From NCBI GenBank assembly GCA_000416085.1, contig KE356579.1:2264124-2288282 (forward strand): a DNA stretch of 24,159 nt, given 5' to 3'. This document shows, piece by piece, positions 14,451-22,880 of the stretch. Source of the DNA: a halophilic archaeon J07HX64 (GTDB lineage Archaea > Halobacteriota > Halobacteria > Halobacteriales > Haloarculaceae). The position numbers and the translations under genes are program-made. The notes beneath the pieces were generated by a model, which was not told the origin of the DNA, ran no database searches, and saw only the letters and a list, made by a program, of their open reading frames with translations. Position 1 is the first letter of the stretch, and every line of letters starts with the position of its first letter.

Positions 14451-15187
14451 CCGACGGACCAGGGTTCGCGCGGAGCCTCGCGCTCGCAGACCGGTTGCCC
14501 GACACACTCCCACCGCTCTCGGTCGACGTCGACGGCACGCTCACCGGTCCCGACCGGGCACTCGACCCGCGTGTGTTACCGGTGTGTGCGTCCTGGCCGG
14601 CGCCGCTCGTGGTCGCCACCGGCAAATCGATGCCGTACCCGGTTGGTCTGTGTGAGTTCTTCGGCCGCGACCCGCTCGTTGTCGCGGAGAACGGCGGTGT
14701 CGTGGTCGTCGGCCCCACCGAGACAATCCGGTACGAGGGCGACCGCGAGGCGGCACAGGCGGTCATCGACGCCTACGAGCGGCGCGGCCACAGCACCGGC
14801 TGGTCGGATATCGACCTGGTCAACCGCTGGCGCGAGACGGAGTTCGCTGTGAGTATCGAGTCGCCGCTCGAACCTCTGGAGACACTCGCCCGAGAACACG
14901 GACTCACAGTCGTCGACACCGGCTACGCGTACCACGTGAAATCGCCCGACGTGAGCAAAGCGACCGGGCTCCGGGCGCTCGGGGCGGCGCTCGGACTCGA
15001 CCCCGGCGAGTTCGTCGCGGTCGGCGACTCCGAGAACGACGCCCCGGCGTTCGAGGCTGTCGACAGCGCCGTTGCCGTCGGGAACGCCGACGACACCGCC
15101 AGAGCCGCCGCAGACCACGTGACCGAGCACTCGTACGGCGCCGGGTTCCTCGATGCCATCGAGTGGATCTGTGAGCGGACGGATTGA
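14447..15187 (+). CDS. Phosphoglycolate phosphatase, archaeal HAD type
   Basis: 246 aa from GTG at 14447, which overlaps the previous stop (GTGA). The open frame extends far upstream but those residues are a shadow of the DUF4393 gene. HAD motif I is D27-V-D29-GTLTG. VVATGKS is motif II. KSPDVSKATGLRAL supplies the motif III lysine region. G193-D-S-E-N-D198 is motif IV. The C2-type cap lies between residues about 85 and 150. It dephosphorylates 2-phosphoglycolate, detoxifying a product of DNA repair or oxygenation, in the cytoplasm. Length and motifs fit the archaeal (TA0175-like) family. Its place in the DUF445-DUF4393 operon does not explain the role of those proteins. Another sugar-phosphate substrate cannot be excluded. 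Confidence 0.9.
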   Translation: MTDGPGFARSLALADRLPDTLPPLSVDVDGTLTGPDRALDPRVLPVCASWPAPLVVATGKSMPYPVGLCEFFGRDPLVVAENGGVVVVGPTETIRYEGDREAAQAVIDAYERRGHSTGWSDIDLVNRWRETEFAVSIESPLEPLETLAREHGLTVVDTGYAYHVKSPDVSKATGLRALGAALGLDPGEFVAVGDSENDAPAFEAVDSAVAVGNADDTARAAADHVTEHSYGAGFLDAIEWICERTD

Positions 15188-15216
15188 CGCTGTGTATGTG
15201 CTTACACTTCGGCACA

Positions 15217-15280
15217 CGACCAGCCTCGCTGTGAGCGGAGTGGTCGCCGCGGCGCGGCGAGTGGGTGTGTGACACACCAC
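15217..15280. other. Two hairpins after the phosphatase gene
   Basis: CGACCA (15217-15222) pairs with TGGTCG (15241-15246) with an inner CGCT/AGCG stem. Eighteen bases on, GGTGTG (15264-15269) pairs with CACACC (15273-15278). They lie 30-90 bp after the phosphatase stop and 150 bp before the next gene. They may mark a transcript 3' end or a processing site. Confidence 0.3.
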
Positions 15281-15400
15281 GTCGTGAGCGGTCGTGTCGC
15301 CTGTTCACCACCGCTGCCTGTACCCTTAACAGGAACTCCCCGACACAGCTGTATAGCCCTCGTGAGTCGAACGGAGCGGTCCGGAACGGCGTCCGGGGAA

Positions 15401-15410
15401 GGTTTTTCCT
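15401..15410 (+). promoter_or_regulatory. TATA-like box of the GTPase gene
   Basis: GGTTTTTCCT centred about 28 bp before the ATG at 15433, in GC-rich surroundings. Confidence 0.4.
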
Positions 15411-15432
15411 CTGTGACCTGCAATCTGAACAT

Positions 15433-17052
15433 ATGAGTTCCGACCGGGCTGCCCTCGAACATGCCATCGAGCGGGGCGAACACGAGGGTGGCAGTGTCGA
15501 GTTCAAAGAACGTCTCACAAAGAATCTGCACCTCGCCGACGGTCGGTTCGAGAGTCTGGCTGCACAGTTACGCCACCGGGTGCTCTCCGGCGACGGCGAG
15601 GCAACATACGTTGTCGGTGTCACAGACGATGGTGGTGTGGCCGGCATCCCGCCCGAGACGTTCTCGGAGTCGATGGACGTGCTCTCCCTGCTCGCCGAGG
15701 AGGCAGAGGTCCACATTGCCGATGTCCAGACCTGGAGCACCGACATCGACGCCGGTGAGGAGGGGCTCGTCGGGGTCGCCACCATCCGCGAGGGGACCGC
15801 AATCGAGGATGACAAGCACATCGTTGTCGGCACGGCGGGTCACGTCGACCACGGAAAGTCCACACTTGTCGGGTCACTCGTCACCGGGCAGGCAGACGAC
15901 GGCGAGGGCGGGACGAGGGGCTATCTCGACATCCAGCCCCACGAGATAGAGCGGGGCCTCTCCGCGGACCTCTCGTACGGGGTCTACGGGTTCGACGACG
16001 AGGGTGCGGTGCGGATGGACAACCCACATCGAAAGGGGGACCGCGCCCGTATCGTCGAGGAGGCCGAGAGGCTGGTTTCGTTTGTCGACACCGTCGGTCA
16101 CGAGCCCTGGCTTCGCACCACCATCCGCGGGCTGGTCGGCCAGAAACTCGACTACGGCCTGCTCACGGTGGCTGCCGACGACGGGCCCACGCGAACCTCG
16201 CGGGAGCACCTAGGTATCCTGCTGGCCACAGAGCTGCCGACGATGGTCGCCATCACGAAGGCGGATCTCGTCGACGACGACCGACTCAGCGAGGTCGAAC
16301 GCGAGGTCGAACAGCTCCTCAGGGAGGTCGACAAGACCCCGCTCCGTGTCGCACGCCACGGCGTCGACACCGCTCTCGACGAGATCGGTGAGACGGTGGT
16401 ACCGGTGGTGACGACGAGCGCGGTCACCGGACAGGGGTTAGGGACACTCGACAGCCTGTTCGAGCGACTTCCGAGAACCGGTCCGGAGGCAAGCCAGGAG
16501 CCGTTCCGGATGTACGTCGACCGGACGTACAGTGTCACAGGCGTCGGTGCGGTCGCCTCGGGCACGATCGAGTCCGGCCGGGTCGAGGCCGGTGACGAGC
16601 TACAGCTCGGACCGATGCCAGGTGGGGGGTTCCGGGATGTCGAGGTCCGGAGTATCGAGATGCACTACCACCGCGTCGACAGGGCACGCGCCGGTCGTAT
16701 CGTCGGCATCGCGCTGAAAGGTGTCGAGGAAGCCGAGATCGAGCGCGGCATGGCGCTGGTCCCCCGCGAGGCCGACCCCGACCCTGTCCGGGAGTTCGAG
16801 GCCGACGTGGTCGTGTTGAACCACCCGACCCGCATCAACAACGGCTACGAGCCGGTTGTCCACCTCGAGACGGTCAGCGAGGCTGCCGCGTTCTACCCCC
16901 ACGAGGGCCGGTTGCTCCCCGGTGACTCCGGGGGCGCGCGGGTCCGGTTCAAGTTCCGCCCGTACCTCGTCGAGGAGGGCCAGCGCTTCGTCTTCCGGGA
17001 AGGTCGCAGCAAAGGGGTCGGGACCGTCACCAGCGTTTCACCTGACGGGTGA
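15433..17052 (+). CDS. GTPBP1-like translational GTPase
   Basis: 539 aa from ATG at 15433. The first 125 residues are a conserved extra domain (GSVEFKERLTKNLHLADGRF and TYVVGVTDDGGVAGI). The GTPase core has G1 G133-TAGHVDHGKST, G3 D219-TVGHEP, G4 T275-KAD278 and G5 VTTSAVTGQGL. It lacks the standard effector RGxT; instead EIERGLSADLSYGVYGFDDEG occupies the switch I position, as in the GTPBP1/GTPBP2 group. EF-Tu-like domains II and III follow (RMYVDRTYSVTGVGAVASGT, then a C-terminal barrel ending RFVFREGRSKGVGTVTSV). It is a cytoplasmic EF1A relative; the eukaryotic members act in ribosome rescue and mRNA surveillance. It is probably monocistronic. Confidence 0.93.
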   Translation: MSSDRAALEHAIERGEHEGGSVEFKERLTKNLHLADGRFESLAAQLRHRVLSGDGEATYVVGVTDDGGVAGIPPETFSESMDVLSLLAEEAEVHIADVQTWSTDIDAGEEGLVGVATIREGTAIEDDKHIVVGTAGHVDHGKSTLVGSLVTGQADDGEGGTRGYLDIQPHEIERGLSADLSYGVYGFDDEGAVRMDNPHRKGDRARIVEEAERLVSFVDTVGHEPWLRTTIRGLVGQKLDYGLLTVAADDGPTRTSREHLGILLATELPTMVAITKADLVDDDRLSEVEREVEQLLREVDKTPLRVARHGVDTALDEIGETVVPVVTTSAVTGQGLGTLDSLFERLPRTGPEASQEPFRMYVDRTYSVTGVGAVASGTIESGRVEAGDELQLGPMPGGGFRDVEVRSIEMHYHRVDRARAGRIVGIALKGVEEAEIERGMALVPREADPDPVREFEADVVVLNHPTRINNGYEPVVHLETVSEAAAFYPHEGRLLPGDSGGARVRFKFRPYLVEEGQRFVFREGRSKGVGTVTSVSPDG

Positions 17053-17347
17053 GGGCTGCCGACCACACAGGGGTCAGCCCACCGCGGACACCGGCATCAG
17101 GATGACAACCTCGGCACCGAACACGACGAACAGCCACAGTCTCTCCCCTGTGACCGGCGACTCCTCTCCCGTTGATTTGAATCCCGTGTACCGCGCTGTC
17201 CGGCACTCACCCGGCCGGCCAGACTGTTACCCACGAGACACAGAACAGCTGGTAGCTCTCTGCCGCTGGGCCGAGCGAACCCGTGTCTGAGTTTCCCCGT
17301 TAGGCCGTTGTGTGGCAGTTGTTAGCACGAGCCCATCTATGAACCTA

Positions 17348-17366
17348 GTAGGTCAGGATGTCCTAC
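17348..17366. promoter_or_regulatory. 19-bp imperfect palindrome upstream of the isocitrate lyase gene
   Basis: GTAGGTCA and TGTCCTAC flank GGA; seven of eight arm positions pair. It lies about 30 bp upstream of the TATA-like run, a position typical of activator sites in archaea. It probably binds a dimeric regulator of acetate or glyoxylate metabolism; that is inference. Confidence 0.4.
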
Positions 17367-17394
17367 GACATTACTATCATTATTGTTCATAACA

Positions 17395-17403
17395 TTTTTT
17401 TAT
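17395..17403 (+). promoter_or_regulatory. TATA-like box of the isocitrate lyase gene
   Basis: TTTTTTTAT within the most AT-rich block of the window. A transcription start near 17425 would give a leader of about 40 nt and exclude the GTG at 17411 as start codon. Confidence 0.5.
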
Positions 17404-17464
17404 CCGGGTCGTGAGAGTCAAACTGCCAACCGACACGCGCAACAGGCGCGGTCAGAGCCAACCC

Positions 17465-18544
17465 ATGACACAGGATCACAACGGTATCGACGAGGTTGCG
17501 AGCAGAGTACAGAGCACAGAGCCACACATCCGGGACAAACTGGACAACCCGAAGGCACGGGAGTTACGCGAGAAGCTGAACAGTCAAGAGTTCGTGTTCG
17601 CGCCGGGCACGTACCACGCGCTGGATGCGAGGCTGGCGGAGATGACTGGTCACGACGCGGTGTACATGTCGGGCTACTCCACGGTGCTCGGACAGTTCGG
17701 GTTCCCGGACCTGGAGATGGTCGACATGCGGGAGATGGTCGAAAACGCGAAACGGCAGGTGGAGGCAACAGACCTGCCGGTCATCGCGGACTGTGACACC
17801 GGGTACGGTGGCACTCACAACGTCCGGCGTGCGGTGCGGGAGTACGAGAAGGTCGGCGTTGCCGCGGTTCACATCGAGGACCAGACCACACCGAAGCGGT
17901 GTGGACACATCGCCGGCAAGCAGATCATCTCCCGCGAGGACGCCGAGGCACGGTTCCGTGCGGCCGTCGACGCGAAACAGTCCGAGGACACCATCATCAT
18001 CGCCAGAACCGACGCGTACGGGTCGGCAAACGGTGACTGGGAGGAGCATCTCGAGCGTGGGCGCATCTACGCGGATGCCGGTGTCGACATCGTCTGGCCG
18101 GAGATGCCCGACCCCTCCCGTGAGGACGCAATCGCGTACGCCGAGACACTAAAGGAAACACACCCCGATATAAAACTCGCGTTCAACTACTCCTCAAGCT
18201 TTGCCTGGAGCGAGGAGGAGGACCCGCTCACGTTCGAGGAGCTGGGTTCGATCGGTTACAACTACATCTTCATCACGCTGTTTGCGCTGCACTCGGGTGC
18301 CCACTCGGTCTACGAGGATTTCAAGAGCCTGTCGGAAAACAACGAGCAGGCACAGTTCGACCTCGAGGACCGGTACCTGGACCACCCGACCGAGAGCCAC
18401 CACGAGCTCTCCTTTGTGCCCCGGTTCCAGGGGATCGAGGCCGAGTACGAACCCGACGCGAAGCGCCGACAGGAGGAGTCAGCCGGATTCAGCGACGAGC
18501 AGGAGGAGGCCGTCATCACCAGCGAAACAAACGACGACGACTGA
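17465..18544 (+). CDS. aceA: Isocitrate lyase (isocitrate lyase/PEP mutase superfamily)
   Basis: 359 aa from ATG at 17465. The GTG at 17411 would add 18 basic residues and lies too close to the TATA box. Landmarks: [36 protein letters not shown], the metal-binding [10 protein letters not shown], the catalytic signature K144-R-C-G-H148 with Cys146 as the acid/base residue, and [16 protein letters not shown] also occurs in 2-methylisocitrate lyases, so that activity is an alternative, but the family resembles haloarchaeal isocitrate lyase. It cleaves isocitrate to glyoxylate and succinate for growth on acetate or fatty acids. The tail after 335 is acidic. No malate synthase gene is adjacent, although the two often sit together in haloarchaea. 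A palindrome and a strong TATA upstream suggest regulated expression. Confidence 0.9.
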   Translation: MTQDHNGIDEVASRVQSTEPHIRDKLDNPKARELREKLNSQEFVFAPGTYHALDARLAEMTGHDAVYMSGYSTVLGQFGFPDLEMVDMREMVENAKRQVEATDLPVIADCDTGYGGTHNVRRAVREYEKVGVAAVHIEDQTTPKRCGHIAGKQIISREDAEARFRAAVDAKQSEDTIIIARTDAYGSANGDWEEHLERGRIYADAGVDIVWPEMPDPSREDAIAYAETLKETHPDIKLAFNYSSSFAWSEEEDPLTFEELGSIGYNYIFITLFALHSGAHSVYEDFKSLSENNEQAQFDLEDRYLDHPTESHHELSFVPRFQGIEAEYEPDAKRRQEESAGFSDEQEEAVITSETNDDD

Positions 18545-18601
18545 GCGCAGTCGCTCGAACCGCGGCTGTCGCCGCGCGAGGATATCGTGCAATCGCCCAC
18601 A

Positions 18602-18608
18602 TACTTTA
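18602..18608 (+). promoter_or_regulatory. TATA-like box of the cdd-udp operon
   Basis: TACTTTA centred about 26 bp before the cytidine deaminase ATG. It suggests a leaderless operon transcript separate from isocitrate lyase. Confidence 0.5.
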
Positions 18609-18630
18609 CCGTGCTGTTCCAATCGAGCAC

Positions 18631-19032
18631 ATGGAGCAGTTACTCGACACGGCACGCGAGGCGATCGGGAACGCACACACCCCCTACTCGGGGTACGGGG
18701 TCGGGGCGGCCCTGGAGACCAGCACCGGACCGGTGTACACGGGCTGTAATCTCGAGGTGGCGAACTACTCGAACAGCCTCCACGCCGAGGAGGTGGCGCT
18801 CGGGACGGCGGTTGCCGACGGTCACCGGAGTTTCGACCGACTGGCGGTCGTCTCGGGCGAGCGCGACGGGGTAACCCCCTGCGGGATGTGCCGGCAGACA
18901 CTCGCGGAGTTCTGCTCGCCGGCCTTCGAGGTTGTGTGTCGAGGTTCCGACGGTGTCGAGACGTACCGACTCGACGAGTTGCTCCCCGAACCCATCTCGG
19001 CGGCACACCTCGACACGGAGGGCGAGCAATGA
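18631..19032 (+). CDS. cdd: Cytidine deaminase
   Basis: 133 aa. The zinc site is H51-A-E53-E and P83-C84-G-M-C87-R-Q, with YSGYGVGAAL (19-28) and GCNLEVANYSN (38-48) forming the substrate pocket. Glu53 is the proton shuttle. It deaminates cytidine and deoxycytidine to uridine forms. The length fits the tetrameric class, yet the first zinc ligand is His, as in the long dimeric enzymes, rather than the Cys of Bacillus and human enzymes. The stop overlaps the uridine phosphorylase ATG (ATGA), so product channelling from cytidine to uridine to uracil plus ribose-1-phosphate is encoded as one operon. Confidence 0.95.
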   Translation: MEQLLDTAREAIGNAHTPYSGYGVGAALETSTGPVYTGCNLEVANYSNSLHAEEVALGTAVADGHRSFDRLAVVSGERDGVTPCGMCRQTLAEFCSPAFEVVCRGSDGVETYRLDELLPEPISAAHLDTEGEQ

Positions 19033-19898
19033 CCGACGACGAGACGGGCGACCTGCACACGGGAGCGGGTGGTGTTACCGAGCAGGCCGGCAGCGAGGAC
19101 CCACAGGAGGGCGAACAGTACCACCTCGAGGTCGAACCCGGCGACGTCGCGGATGCGGTGTTGTTGCCGGGCGACCCGGACCGGGTCGAGACAATCGCAG
19201 CCGACTGGGAGGACCACACCGTCGTCGCGGACCACCGCGAGTACCGGACAGTAACGGGCACTCACGAGGGGACACCTATCTCGGCCACCTCGACAGGCAT
19301 CGGGTCGCCGTCGGCGGCGATCGCCGTCGAGGAACTGGCCCGGGTCGGCGCAGAGACGTGTATCCGGGTGGGTTCGTGTGGTGCCATCCAGCCCGAGACA
19401 GACGTCGGTGACCTGATAATCACGACCGGTGCGGTCCGGCAGGAGGGGACCAGTAAGGAGTACATCCGCCCGGAGTACCCGGCGGTTGCCGACCACGCGG
19501 TCGTGTCGGCGCTCGCGGCTGCCGCCGAACAGCTCGGCTACGACTACCACCTCGGTCTGACCGCGAGCACCGACAGCTTCTATGCCGGGCAGAGCCGCGA
19601 GGGGTTCGGCGGGTTCCGCGGGCAGGGGAGTGAGGAACGCATCGAGGCGCTCCAGCGGGCGGGCGTGCTCAACTTCGAGATGGAGGCGAGCATGCTGCTC
19701 ACCCTCGCTGGCATCTACGGGCTCCGGGCGGGCGCGGTCTGTACGGTCTTTGCCGACCGCACGACCGGCGAGTTCCGCACTGCGGGTGAGGGCCGGGCCT
19801 CACGTGTCGCCAGCCGCGCTGTCTCCCTGCTTGCCGGGATGGACGACAGTGTCGACGACGCCGACGCGACTACCTGGCACGCCGGCCTGGAACTGTGA
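19029..19898 (+). CDS. udp: Uridine phosphorylase (PNP/UDP family)
   Basis: 289 aa. Residues 1-35 are an acidic extension without structure cues. The NP-1 fold follows: LLPGDPDRVETIA (45-57, phosphate-binding GDP), the STGIGSPSAAIAVEEL segment, RVGSCGAIQ (113-121), STDSFYAGQSR, and NFEMEAS, where the Glu-Met-Glu contacts ribose. It phosphorolyses uridine to uracil and ribose-1-phosphate. With cdd it forms a pyrimidine nucleoside salvage operon; in haloarchaea the ribose-1-phosphate can enter a pentose-bisphosphate type route. Specificity for uridine rather than purine nucleosides is inferred from the sequence type and the operon partner. It overlaps cdd by four bases. Confidence 0.94.
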   Translation: MTDDETGDLHTGAGGVTEQAGSEDPQEGEQYHLEVEPGDVADAVLLPGDPDRVETIAADWEDHTVVADHREYRTVTGTHEGTPISATSTGIGSPSAAIAVEELARVGAETCIRVGSCGAIQPETDVGDLIITTGAVRQEGTSKEYIRPEYPAVADHAVVSALAAAAEQLGYDYHLGLTASTDSFYAGQSREGFGGFRGQGSEERIEALQRAGVLNFEMEASMLLTLAGIYGLRAGAVCTVFADRTTGEFRTAGEGRASRVASRAVSLLAGMDDSVDDADATTWHAGLEL

Positions 19899-20468
19899 CC
19901 GTCCTCGTCCGACGGACACACCGCTATCTCTCGGCTCCCTGGCGAACGTCGTACCGGAACCGGCGAGGGTCTGCAGCGTCTGTGACAGGAGTATCCGGCA
20001 CGGCACAGAACATCTTCGTGTGTGTTACACCACCACGTCGAGCGCTCAAGACTAGCTCAGCGGTCAGAGACAAACAGACCTGCATCTCTGCGGGCATCAG
20101 GTGCCGGGGCGGTGACAGCCGACTCGGACGACGACCACCACATCCTCACGAGCCACACCCACCGCACACAGATAGGCGATCGATTGCCAACGTCATACGC
20201 CGCCCAGAATCCGAGAACACCCACCTCGAAACACAGGACAGTGATGCCACCATCCGGGGTTGATCTCCCGACGACAGCAAACAGATCGGCAGTTCCTGGA
20301 CGCCGCCGTCTCGTCACCGACAGTTGAGACTGTTTGTTGTCGTGATACCGGGATTATATCTGTTCGAGGATCACGTCAGCGCCGCATGTTCCGGGCACCG
20401 AGATTTGCTCTCGGTCTGTGAGAACACAGATATACGACATAGGAACGCCGGCATCCTGGGGGCCGTGG
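19899..20468. other. 570-bp gap between convergent udp and polyprenyl synthase genes
   Basis: No intact gene is found. A minus-strand frame at 20057-20317 contains a Trp-rich hydrophobic stretch (VGVLGFWAAYDVG and WVWLVRMWWSSS) that could be a decayed membrane gene, but its N-terminal part is not convincing. The right end holds the inverted repeats at 20355-20434. Confidence 0.35.
20355..20434. other. Nested inverted repeats downstream of the polyprenyl synthase gene
   Basis: TATATCTGT (20355-20363) pairs perfectly with ACAGATATA (20426-20434). Inside, ACCGAGA (20397-20403) pairs with TCTCGGT (20409-20415). CTGTG (20416-20420) can alternatively pair with CACAG (20425-20429), excluding the outer stem. 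It begins 34 bp after the synthase stop (minus strand) and may be its 3' end structure. Single stems of this size can arise by chance. Confidence 0.3.
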
Positions 20469-21506
20469 TCAGTACCGTCGCTCGACGAGGTAGTCGGCCA
20501 CGTCGAGGAGCAGGCGGCGTGACTCGCTGCTCGGGAGCGGTTCGAGCTCCTTTTTTCCGTGCTCGACGAACTCACGGGCCCGGTCACGGGCGAACTCGAG
20601 ACTGCCGGCCTCCGCGAGCACCTCGACGGCGTCGTCCACTGTGTCGTCACTCACACTCGCGGCGGTTTCCCCGTCCAGTAGACTGTCGATGTCGACACCC
20701 TGCTGGCGGGCGTGCACGCTCACGAGCGTGCGCTTGCCCTCCAGGAGGTCGCTGCCGCGCTGTTTGCCGAGCGTCTCTGTCGGCGTCGTCAGGTCGAGCA
20801 GGTCGTCGTGAATCTGGAACGCCCGTCCGATCTCGCGCCCGTAGGACGCGAGTGCGTCGACTGCGTCGTCGTGGCCCAGTAGTATCGCCGGCAGAGCGGC
20901 CGACGTCGCAAAGAGCGACGCCGTTTTCCGGTCTATCATGTCGGTGTACTCCTCGACAGTGACGTGGTCGCGGTCCTCGAACCCGATATCGGCTGTCTGT
21001 CCCTCGCAGATCTCGGTGCAGGTGCGCGCCAGACGGGTGAGTGCACGCATCGACCGTTCCGGAGGAGCGTTCGTCCTGAGCAGCAGTTCGAACGCTCGGG
21101 CGTGGAGCACGTCACCAGCCAGGATCGCCATCGAATCGTCGTACTGCTGGTGAACCGCTGGGGAACCACGGCGTACATCGTCGTTATCCATGAGGTCGTC
21201 GTGGACGAGCGTGAACGTCTGGACGAGTTCGACGCTCGCGGCGGCGGTGAGCACGTCGACAGCGCCCCCATCCACCGCCGGGAACTCGTGGTAGTTCGTC
21301 GACTCTTGTGGGTCGAGCGCGGCGAGTGTCTCCGCCGACAGCAACACGAGCGCCGGCCGGAGGCGCTTGCCGCCCGCGTCGAGCAGATGTCGAGCCGCGC
21401 CGTGCAGACGCTCGGGCTTTGCCACCGGTACCGCCTCCATGAGCGTCCTGTTTATCGGCCCGCGTCGCTGTTCCAGCGCCGTCTCGACCCCCCCGAGTCC
21501 AGACAT
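20469..21506 (-). CDS. idsA: Polyprenyl diphosphate synthase, probable geranylgeranyl diphosphate synthase
   Basis: 345 aa. It has GGKRLRPALVLLSAE, the first Asp-rich motif D103-D-L-M-D107 in TFTLVHDDLMDNDDVRRG, the GQTADIGFEDRDHVTVEEY segment, and the second motif in FQIHDDLLDLT. Phe98, five residues before the first Asp, matches archaeal GGPP synthases, where it limits the product to C20. It makes the prenyl donor for archaeol lipids and carotenoids. The ATG is one base beyond the RNase J stop, so the two genes are one transcription unit; this pairing is common in archaea. It has about 65 more residues than the other synthase in this window, mainly an N-terminal part and an insert near 65-85. 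Confidence 0.93.
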   Translation of the reverse strand: MSGLGGVETALEQRRGPINRTLMEAVPVAKPERLHGAARHLLDAGGKRLRPALVLLSAETLAALDPQESTNYHEFPAVDGGAVDVLTAAASVELVQTFTLVHDDLMDNDDVRRGSPAVHQQYDDSMAILAGDVLHARAFELLLRTNAPPERSMRALTRLARTCTEICEGQTADIGFEDRDHVTVEEYTDMIDRKTASLFATSAALPAILLGHDDAVDALASYGREIGRAFQIHDDLLDLTTPTETLGKQRGSDLLEGKRTLVSVHARQQGVDIDSLLDGETAASVSDDTVDDAVEVLAEAGSLEFARDRAREFVEHGKKELEPLPSSESRRLLLDVADYLVERRY

Positions 21507-21507
21507 G

Positions 21508-22854
21508 TTACTCGACCAGTTGGATGAGCTGTCCGTTTCGACTGAGATGCAGGTCCCGGCCGACTGTGTACCCGCTGTTCTCGGCGAGGTTCACGTAGGG
21601 AGCCTGTCCGCTGAGGCTCTGGTGGGCGGGGATCACGTGCTGGGGCTGGAGCGCATGGAGCATCTCGTAGTGACCCTCGCGGCTGAGGTGTCCCGAGACG
21701 TGGATGTCGTCGTAGATGCGGGCGCCCTGCATTCCCAGCAGGTTCTCGGCCTGGTAGCGCTGCCCCTCGTTCGTCGGCTCCGGGATGACACGCGCCGAGA
21801 ACAGCACCTTGTCGCCGTCATCGAGTTCGTATGGCGTCTCACCGCGGCCCATCCGGGTGAGCATTGCACGGGGCTCGCCCTGGTGGCCCGTCACGATCGG
21901 GAGATAATCCCCCTTTCCGTCCTTCATTATCCGCTTGAACGTTCGGTCGACAGATTTGCGGTGGCCGTACATCCCCAGGTCCTCGGGGAACTCGACGAAA
22001 TCGAGCCGTTCGGCCGTGCCGGAGTACTTCTCCATTGACCGGCCCAGCAGCACGGGCTGTCGACCGATGTCGTCCGCGAACTCGACAAGCGACTTCACCC
22101 GGGCGATGTGCGAGGAGAACGTCGTGGCGACGATACCACCGCTGTAATCCTCCATGCTCTGAATAACGTCCTTCAGGTGCTGTCGCGCGGTCGACTCGCT
22201 GGGGGTGCGGCCCTTTTTCGAGGCGTTTGTGCAGTCCTCGATGTAACACAGCACACCTGCCCCCTCCCGGCCGATCTCGCGGAACCGCTCCATGTCGATC
22301 GGGTCACCGATAACGGGTGTGTGGTCCATACGCTTGTCCAACCCGTAGACGACCGACCCCTCCGGGGTGTGCAACACGGGGTTGATTGCGTCGATTATCG
22401 AGTGGGTGACGTTGACGAACTCCAGTTCGCACTTGTCACCGATGCCCATCGTTCCGCCGGCTTTCATCTTCACGAGATCGTTCTGGACACCGAACTTCTC
22501 CTCGCTCTGAATCTGCTGTTTGACCAGTTCGATCGTGTACGGTGTCGCCACGATCGGGGCGTCGTAGCGGTGAGCAAGCTTCGAGATCGCGCCGATGTGG
22601 TCCAGGTGGCCGTGTGTCGGGACGATCGCCTTCACGTCGCCCTCGAGTTCGGACATCACCCGGTCGTCCGGGATGGCACCCATGTCGATCAGGTCGAGTG
22701 AGTGCATCCGCTCTGTCTCCACGTTGTCGTGTATCAGTACCTTCGAGAGATTGAGGCCCATGTCGAAGATGACGACATCGTCACCCGCACGGACTGCCGT
22801 CATCTGTCGACCGACCGCCTCGTAACCGCCGATTGTTGCGATTTCGACTTCCAT
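21508..22854 (-). CDS. rnj: Archaeal RNase J, metallo-beta-lactamase/beta-CASP ribonuclease
   Basis: 448 aa from ATG at 22854; an open frame continues upstream but loses all family similarity. Motif 2 is T80-H81-G-H83-L-D85-H86. [14 protein letters not shown] follows, then the beta-CASP region ([35 protein letters not shown]) and the final motif C His in [10 protein letters not shown] and VIPAHQS. Archaeal RNase J is a 5'-3' exoribonuclease, with some endonuclease activity, in mRNA turnover. The length matches the euryarchaeal form without the bacterial C-terminal domain. No TATA lies near the ATG; the nearest good one (23050-23056) implies a leader of about 170 nt that contains strong inverted repeats. 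Confidence 0.94.
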   Translation of the reverse strand: MEVEIATIGGYEAVGRQMTAVRAGDDVVIFDMGLNLSKVLIHDNVETERMHSLDLIDMGAIPDDRVMSELEGDVKAIVPTHGHLDHIGAISKLAHRYDAPIVATPYTIELVKQQIQSEEKFGVQNDLVKMKAGGTMGIGDKCELEFVNVTHSIIDAINPVLHTPEGSVVYGLDKRMDHTPVIGDPIDMERFREIGREGAGVLCYIEDCTNASKKGRTPSESTARQHLKDVIQSMEDYSGGIVATTFSSHIARVKSLVEFADDIGRQPVLLGRSMEKYSGTAERLDFVEFPEDLGMYGHRKSVDRTFKRIMKDGKGDYLPIVTGHQGEPRAMLTRMGRGETPYELDDGDKVLFSARVIPEPTNEGQRYQAENLLGMQGARIYDDIHVSGHLSREGHYEMLHALQPQHVIPAHQSLSGQAPYVNLAENSGYTVGRDLHLSRNGQLIQLVE

Positions 22855-22880
22855 TGCTATCACGCCGAGGTGACCGCCCT

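Larger units (their letters stand above)
17053..17464. other. 412-bp gap holding a possible terminator and the isocitrate lyase promoter
   Basis: At 17053-17080 GGGCTG pairs with CAGCCC just after the GTPase stop, a possible 3'-end hairpin. The middle part shows no gene. From 17341 the sequence becomes AT-rich and contains an imperfect palindrome (17348-17366) and a TATA-like run (17395-17403). Confidence 0.45.

Noticed and set aside
17053..17080. Strong intrinsic terminator after the GTPase gene
   Set aside because: The hairpin GGGCTG/CAGCCC has a 16-nt loop and no T-run after it; archaeal termination relies mainly on T-runs, so only a weak suggestion is made.
20324..20962. 212-residue plus-strand open frame
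   Set aside because: Antisense to the idsA gene, Arg/Cys-rich and without haloarchaeal composition.
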